NCBI GenBank assembly: GCA_036261915.1
Contig: DATAJX010000006.1
Location: 248,001 to 312,000 of the forward strand
From: DATAJX01 sp036261915
GTDB taxonomy: Bacteria > Pseudomonadota > Alphaproteobacteria > UBA2136 > UBA6156
Direction: 5' to 3'
Length of the DNA: 64,000 bases
The position numbers and the translations under genes are program-made. A model generated the notes under the pieces. It saw only the letters and a program-made list of their open reading frames with translations. It had not been told where the DNA came from and did not search any database. Positions 60,453-64,000 of the stretch are shown here, one piece after another; positions within the stretch are counted from its first letter, which is position 1; every line of letters starts with the position of its first letter.

Positions 60453-61493
60453 TTAGGCTGCGGCCACCGGGCTTTGGCCGAAGTGCCGGACAAAGGCCCC
60501 ATGGCTTTCAAAGAACAGCCTAAGGTCGCCGATACCATACTTGAGCATAGCGAGACGTTCAACCCCCGCCCCGAAGGCAAAGCCCTGCCACTCGTCGATT
60601 TTCAACCCACCCACCGCCAGCACATTGCGATGAACCATGCCGCAGCCCAAAATTTCAAGCCAGCCGCTATGTTTGCACACGCGGCAACCGTTGCCTTTGC
60701 AAAACAGGCATTGCATGTCCATTTCGGCGCTGGGCTCGGTGAACGGAAAATAATGAGGCCGGAAGCGGGTTTTGAGGCTCTGGCCAAAAAAACCGCGAAT
60801 GAACTCGTCGAGCACCGCGCGCATGTTGGCAAAGGTGACGCCCTTATCGACCATCATGCCTTCCACCTGGTGGAACTGCGGGGTGTGGGTAATGTCGTAA
60901 TCGCGGCGGTACACACGGCCGATGCCCATCACGCGGAAAGGCGGCTCGGCGGTTTCCAGCGTGCGGATCTGCACGTTGCTGGTTTGGGTGCGCAGTACGT
61001 ATTTTTGCTCGTCTTCCTTGAATTTATTCAGGTAGAACGTGTCCTGGTCCTGCCGCGCCGGGTGGTGCGGCGGCAAATTCAGTTTGGTGAAATTATATTC
61101 ATCGCTTTCCACTTCCGGCCCGTAAGCGTGCACAAAACCCAAACGCTTCAGGCTGTCGGCAATTTCTTCCATGGCGGCGGTGATGGGGTGGATCTTGCCC
61201 GCCGGAACCACCAGACCGGGCAATGTCACGTCCACCGCATCCGCATTCAATTTTTGCAAAAGCTCGGCGTTTTCCAACAGGTTTTTGCGCTCGGCCCATG
61301 CGGCTTCAACCGCGGTCTTCAGTTTATGCAGTTCCTGCCCGCGCGTTTTACGCTCGTCGGGCGAAAGTTTGCCCAGTTCGCGCAGTTGCAGCGTGAGGCT
61401 GCCGTTCTGGCCCAGGTACTTCACGCGCACATCGTCAAGCGCGCGCAGGTCGGGCGCGGCGGCAATGGCATTCAATACAGCTTGCAAATCCAT
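60453..61493 (-). CDS. pheS: Phenylalanine--tRNA ligase alpha subunit
   Basis: This 346-residue catalytic subunit has an N-terminal coiled-coil (about 1-85), then the class II core with HPITAAMEEIADSLKRLGF, motif 2 (GRVYRRDYDITHTPQFHQVEG) and motif 3 GAGVERLAML. It follows rplT by about 80 bp with a terminator between. pheT is downstream but separated by the lipoprotein gene, a palindrome and a terminator. AAAGGCAAC precedes the ATG. Confidence 0.96.
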   Translation of the reverse strand: MDLQAVLNAIAAAPDLRALDDVRVKYLGQNGSLTLQLRELGKLSPDERKTRGQELHKLKTAVEAAWAERKNLLENAELLQKLNADAVDVTLPGLVVPAGKIHPITAAMEEIADSLKRLGFVHAYGPEVESDEYNFTKLNLPPHHPARQDQDTFYLNKFKEDEQKYVLRTQTSNVQIRTLETAEPPFRVMGIGRVYRRDYDITHTPQFHQVEGMMVDKGVTFANMRAVLDEFIRGFFGQSLKTRFRPHYFPFTEPSAEMDMQCLFCKGNGCRVCKHSGWLEILGCGMVHRNVLAVGGLKIDEWQGFAFGAGVERLAMLKYGIGDLRLFFESHGAFVRHFGQSPVAAA

Positions 61494-61529
61494 GTTGCCT
61501 TTGTGACTTAAGCCCCTGCCAACGTCAAG

Positions 61530-61557
61530 AAAAGCCGCCCAACAGGGCGGCTTTTCA
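61530..61557 (-). terminator. Terminator after rplT
   Basis: The stem AAAAGCCGCCC/GGGCGGCTTTT with loop AACA ends rpmI-rplT on the minus strand and leaves pheS needing its own promoter or read-through. Confidence 0.85.
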
Positions 61558-61571
61558 AACGAAACGACTAA

Positions 61572-61931
61572 CTACTTACCAAGAGCCTTCTTGGCTTGGT
61601 CGACAATGCTCTTGAAGGTAGCGTTGTCGCTGCTGGCCATGTCGGCCAGAATCTTGCGGTCAACCATCACGTTGGCCTTCTTCAGGCCGTTCATGAACAC
61701 GCTGTAGCTCAGGCCCAGCTCACGCACGGCGGCGTTGATGCGCTGGATCCACAAACCGCGGAAGTCGCGCTTTTTGTTGCGACGGTCGCGGTACTGGTAG
61801 CGCAGCGCCTTTTCGACCTTCTCGATGGCGATGCGGTAGTTGGTATTGGCGCGGCCGCGATAGCCCTTGGCCATCGCGAGGATTTTTTTGTGACGGCGGC
61901 GGTTGCCGGGGCCGTTGGATGCGCGGGTCAT
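61572..61931 (-). CDS. rplT: 50S ribosomal protein L20
   Basis: This 119-residue early-assembly protein of the large subunit begins [20 protein letters not shown] and has the typical basic N-terminal extension and helical C-terminal domain. It lies two bases after rpmI on the same strand. In E. coli L20 represses its own operon by binding the rpmI leader; a structured leader is present here too (62293-62356). Confidence 0.96.
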   Translation of the reverse strand: MTRASNGPGNRRRHKKILAMAKGYRGRANTNYRIAIEKVEKALRYQYRDRRNKKRDFRGLWIQRINAAVRELGLSYSVFMNGLKKANVMVDRKILADMASSDNATFKSIVDQAKKALGK

Positions 61932-61933
61932 GG

Positions 61934-62278
61934 TTAGGCCTCCTTCTTGGCGGTTTTAGTTGCAGGCGCCTTCTTGGCGGCCTTTTCGGCCTTCACAGCA
62001 CCAACGGCGGCCTTGGCGGCCTTGCTCAGGCGCATAATGGCCTTTTTGAGGGCCTGGCTGCGCTTGCGCTTGGCGCCCAATGCCGGCACCAGGCGGTTGG
62101 CCTGTTCGTAGTTCGATTCATGAATAAGGGTGGTACCCGTTTGCAAACGTGCCTTTTGGCCGCGCTTGGCCAAAAAGTGGCCGTGCGAACCCTTGGAGCG
62201 ACGGATTTGGCCTTTTGCGGTGCTCTTCCAGAAGCGCTTTGCCGCGGCCTTGCGGGTTTTAAGCTTGAAACCTGCCAT
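61934..62278 (-). CDS. rpmI: 50S ribosomal protein L35 with long basic C-terminal tail
   Basis: This 114-residue L35 is almost twice the usual 65. Residues 1-68 are the normal domain ([23 protein letters not shown]). Residues 69-114 are an extra Lys/Ala-rich tail ([32 protein letters not shown]) that resembles histone H1-type tails and probably binds rRNA or another nucleic acid. AGAGG precedes the ATG. infC, usually first in this operon, is not present in the window. Confidence 0.94.
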   Translation of the reverse strand: MAGFKLKTRKAAAKRFWKSTAKGQIRRSKGSHGHFLAKRGQKARLQTGTTLIHESNYEQANRLVPALGAKRKRSQALKKAIMRLSKAAKAAVGAVKAEKAAKKAPATKTAKKEA

Positions 62279-62292
62279 AATAGACCTCTACT

Positions 62293-62356
62293 GCCCCCAA
62301 AAAGGGGCTACTGATTCAACCTCCGTTAGGCGTTTTTGGCCAAAATTCGCCAAAAA
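62293..62356 (-). promoter_or_regulatory. Two hairpins in the rpmI leader
   Basis: On the minus strand the 5' leader of rpmI can form GCCAAAAA/TTTTTGGC (62333-62356, loop 8) and GCCCC/GGGGC (62293-62308, loop 6). A GGAGG between them is followed by a short TTG-start frame that ends after three codons. This could be a ribosomal-protein autoregulatory leader, perhaps for L20; it is an inference from position. Confidence 0.4.
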
Positions 62357-62385
62357 ACTTGCCCGGCCCACGCAGGTGCTGCGCG

Positions 62386-62414
62386 GGTATAGGGGTTGCC
62401 CAAAAAGCTGTCAA
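62386..62414 (-). promoter_or_regulatory. Predicted sigma-70 promoter of rpmI-rplT
   Basis: On the minus strand there is a perfect TTGACA (-35), a 17-bp spacer and TATACC (-10). The predicted start is about 100 nt upstream of the rpmI ATG, leaving the structured leader. Confidence 0.75.
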
Positions 62415-62510
62415 GGCCTTGAAGTACACAATGTTAAGGGGCATATGTGGGGGGTTATATCGTAAAAAACCGCGTACCGAATCATCACGCTTACCTTTTG
62501 GGGACAACTA

Positions 62511-62753
62511 ATGAAAAAACAAGGCTCGCCGCCATTCACCGACAAAGCCAAACAAGAAATGGCAGAGCTGATCAACCTGTGCACCGATACGGTTGCCACA
62601 TGCAAGGAAGGGCCGTGCCTGGCCATGCACTACAAAATGACCAACCTGACCCCTTTAAGCCCCAAGCGCTTTCAGGAACTGGCCCGGCAGGTCATTGCGG
62701 AGCGCCCGCCCATGCTCACCCGCAAAACCCTCGTTCAAACGGCCACAGCCTAG
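62511..62753 (+). CDS. Small hypothetical protein
   Basis: This 80-residue soluble, helix-rich protein has three cysteines (INLCTDTVATCKEGPC). GGGGACA lies six bases before the ATG. It has no membrane segment and no recognised family. It runs convergent to accD with a bidirectional terminator between, and starts about 120 bp from the divergent rpmI promoter. Codon pattern and ribosome-binding site support it being translated. Confidence 0.6.
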   Translation: MKKQGSPPFTDKAKQEMAELINLCTDTVATCKEGPCLAMHYKMTNLTPLSPKRFQELARQVIAERPPMLTRKTLVQTATA

Positions 62754-62773
62754 CTGTCGCCGAACCTCGAACA

Positions 62774-62803
62774 AAACCCTTACCGGGCTCCGGTAAGGGT
62801 TTT
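62774..62803. terminator. Bidirectional terminator between the small gene and accD
   Basis: The stem AAAACCCTTACCGG/CCGGTAAGGGTTTT has the loop GCT. The accD stop codon and last codons lie within the hairpin. Confidence 0.88.
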
Positions 62804-63625
62804 CACTATTTTGGCAATGGTCTCGCGTTGCGCGGCGCGCGGCGTCACGGCGTCGATCATGCCGTGCTCAAGCAGGTATTCGGCGGTCTGGAACCCTTCG
62901 GGCAGCTGCTGGCCGATGGTCTGCTGGATGACGCGCGGCCCGGCAAAGCCGATCAGCGCGCCCGGCTCGGCCAGCATCACGTCGCCTTCCATGGCAAAGC
63001 TGGCGGTCACGCCGCCGGTGGTGGGGTTGGTCAGCAGCACAAGGTAGGGCAACCCGGCGGCCTTCAGTTCTACAATGGCCGCCGTGGTGCGCACCATCTG
63101 CATCAGGCTCAGGGCGCCCTCCTGCATGCGGGCGCCGCCGCTGGCGCTAATGACCAGCAACGGCAGCTTGTCCTTCAGCGCCTGCTGGGCGGCCAGCACA
63201 ATGGCCTGCCCCACGGCGCGGCCCATGCTGCCGGCCATGAAGTCGAAATCCATCGCGCCCACCACAAGCTTGTGGCCCTCAATGGCGCCTTTCACCACGC
63301 GCCCGCCTTCGGGCTGGCCGGTGGTTTTGCGCGCGTCCTTCAGGCGGTCGGCGTATTTTTTCTTGTCGCGGAACTTCAGCGGGTCGTCGGCCAGCACCGG
63401 CTGTTCCAGCGTTTTGAAGCCGGGGTCCAGCAGGTTCTCCAGCCGCTCGGTCAGGCCCATTTTCAGGTGGTAGCCGCAGTGCGGGCACACATATTGGGTT
63501 TTGGGTAGGTCGCTGTCGTAGATCAGCTCGGCGCAACCGGGGCACTTTTCCCATACCGCCGCGGCCACGCCCTTTTTGGTGCGGGTGGAGATACGCGGGC
63601 GTACAACGTCGGTCAGCCAGTTCAT
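62780..63625 (-). CDS. accD: Acetyl-CoA carboxylase carboxyltransferase subunit beta
   Basis: This 281-residue subunit of the carboxyltransferase transfers CO2 from carboxybiotin to acetyl-CoA for fatty acid synthesis. A four-Cys zinc ribbon (C28, C31, C47, C50) precedes the crotonase-like core with [18 protein letters not shown] loop (here [15 protein letters not shown]) and [15 protein letters not shown]. The ATG at 63625 gives the usual length. folC, often adjacent, lies outside the window. Confidence 0.95.
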   Translation of the reverse strand: MNWLTDVVRPRISTRTKKGVAAAVWEKCPGCAELIYDSDLPKTQYVCPHCGYHLKMGLTERLENLLDPGFKTLEQPVLADDPLKFRDKKKYADRLKDARKTTGQPEGGRVVKGAIEGHKLVVGAMDFDFMAGSMGRAVGQAIVLAAQQALKDKLPLLVISASGGARMQEGALSLMQMVRTTAAIVELKAAGLPYLVLLTNPTTGGVTASFAMEGDVMLAEPGALIGFAGPRVIQQTIGQQLPEGFQTAEYLLEHGMIDAVTPRAAQRETIAKIVKTLTGAR

Positions 63626-63707
63626 TGGCGCCTTATTACCCCAAACCGGGGCTTCTTGCCAGCGTGGTGCCCATTCGTTAGGGTGCGCCATCAATCAAGG
63701 AGAACAC

Positions 63708-64000
63708 ATGAGCCTCAAAGACCTGCCCGCCGGCAAAGAGCCGCCGCACGACATTTACGTGGTTGTCGAAAACCCCCGCCACGTCGCGCACATCAAGTAC
63801 GAGGTCGACAAGGATACCGGCCTGCTGTTCGTTGACCGCTTTGCCCCCATGCCCATGGTCTTCCCGGCGCACTACGGCTTCATCAACCACACGCTGGGCG
63901 GCGACGGCGACCCGGTCGACGCCTTTGTTTACACCGACATCCCCGTGGCGCCCGGCAGCATCATCCGCGCCCGCCCGGTGGGCGTACTGCACACCACCGA
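63708..64000 (+). CDS. ppa: Inorganic pyrophosphatase, 3' part cut off by window edge
   Basis: These are the first 97 codons of a family I soluble pyrophosphatase, which hydrolyses PPi to drive biosynthesis. [22 protein letters not shown] and the metal-binding signature DGDPVDAFV are present. AAGGAG sits five bases before the ATG. The rest of the protein, about 80 residues, lies past position 64000. It is divergent from accD. Confidence 0.95.
   Translation, partial: MSLKDLPAGKEPPHDIYVVVENPRHVAHIKYEVDKDTGLLFVDRFAPMPMVFPAHYGFINHTLGGDGDPVDAFVYTDIPVAPGSIIRARPVGVLHTT

Overview
This GC-rich window has the gene content of a Gram-negative alphaproteobacterium. Markers are AddAB instead of RecBCD, a BamF-type (DUF3035) lipoprotein, the rnd-kdsD-lptC-lptA-lptB order, an AmgK/MurU cell-wall recycling pair with AmgK fused to TsaE, an aa3-type oxidase cluster with CtaG/CtaB/CtaA, and a long-form HPF near rpoN. 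Genes are densely packed with many 1-20 nt overlaps, GTG and TTG starts are common, and operons are often separated by GC-rich bidirectional terminators. I saw no insertion sequence, prophage, CRISPR array or rRNA. Two single tRNA genes are present (Gly-CCC, Val-GAC). The genus cannot be named from sequence alone.

Layout. 0-8.7 kb: partial peroxiredoxin, trxB, tRNA-Gly, HAD phosphatase, Kef-type antiporter, tRNA-Val, exported redoxin, rmuC, then murU and the tsaE-amgK fusion (cell-wall recycling). 8.7-17.2 kb: aspS, a membrane-anchored ankyrin protein, a FAM151/menorin-like protein, hpf, two unknown genes, rpoN and an orphan SdhB-like iron-sulfur protein with an extra cysteine. 17.3-25.2 kb: addB-addA, an unknown gene, trxA-uppP. 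25.3-29.1 kb: lptB-lptA-lptC-kdsD-rnd (LPS transport and Kdo synthesis). 29.1-35.7 kb: ctaA-ctaB-ctaG-hydrolase-coxA-small protein-GNAT-coxC, with no coxB. 35.7-45.5 kb: rlmJ, then a plus-strand run of an unknown gene, lspA, bamF-like, an active M16 peptidase, two paralogous membrane proteins, a degenerate M16 partner, and xseA fused in frame to an exported M23 peptidase. 45.5-54.2 kb: lpxK-waaA, a Cys-rich membrane protein, an MsbA-like exporter, then PAP2, GT39 and GT2 genes that look like a lipid A modification set. 54.2-64 kb: small exported proteins, rplU-rpmA-obgE, an entericidin-like peptide, dsbB, pheT, a lipoprotein and a 120-bp palindrome, pheS, rplT, rpmI, accD and partial ppa.

Much of the window serves the cell envelope: lipid A synthesis (lpxK, waaA, kdsD), flipping (MsbA-like), LPS export (lptABC), undecaprenyl recycling (uppP), peptidoglycan recycling and cleavage (murU/amgK, M23), lipoprotein processing (lspA) and periplasmic redox (dsbB, redoxin). 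The most unusual items are the XseA-M23 fusion, the M16 pair enclosing two duplicated transporter-like genes, the separation of pheS from pheT by a lipoprotein gene plus palindrome and terminator, the SdhB-like protein with a Cys-complete third cluster motif, the long-tailed L35, and an entericidin-like peptide without its lipobox cysteine.
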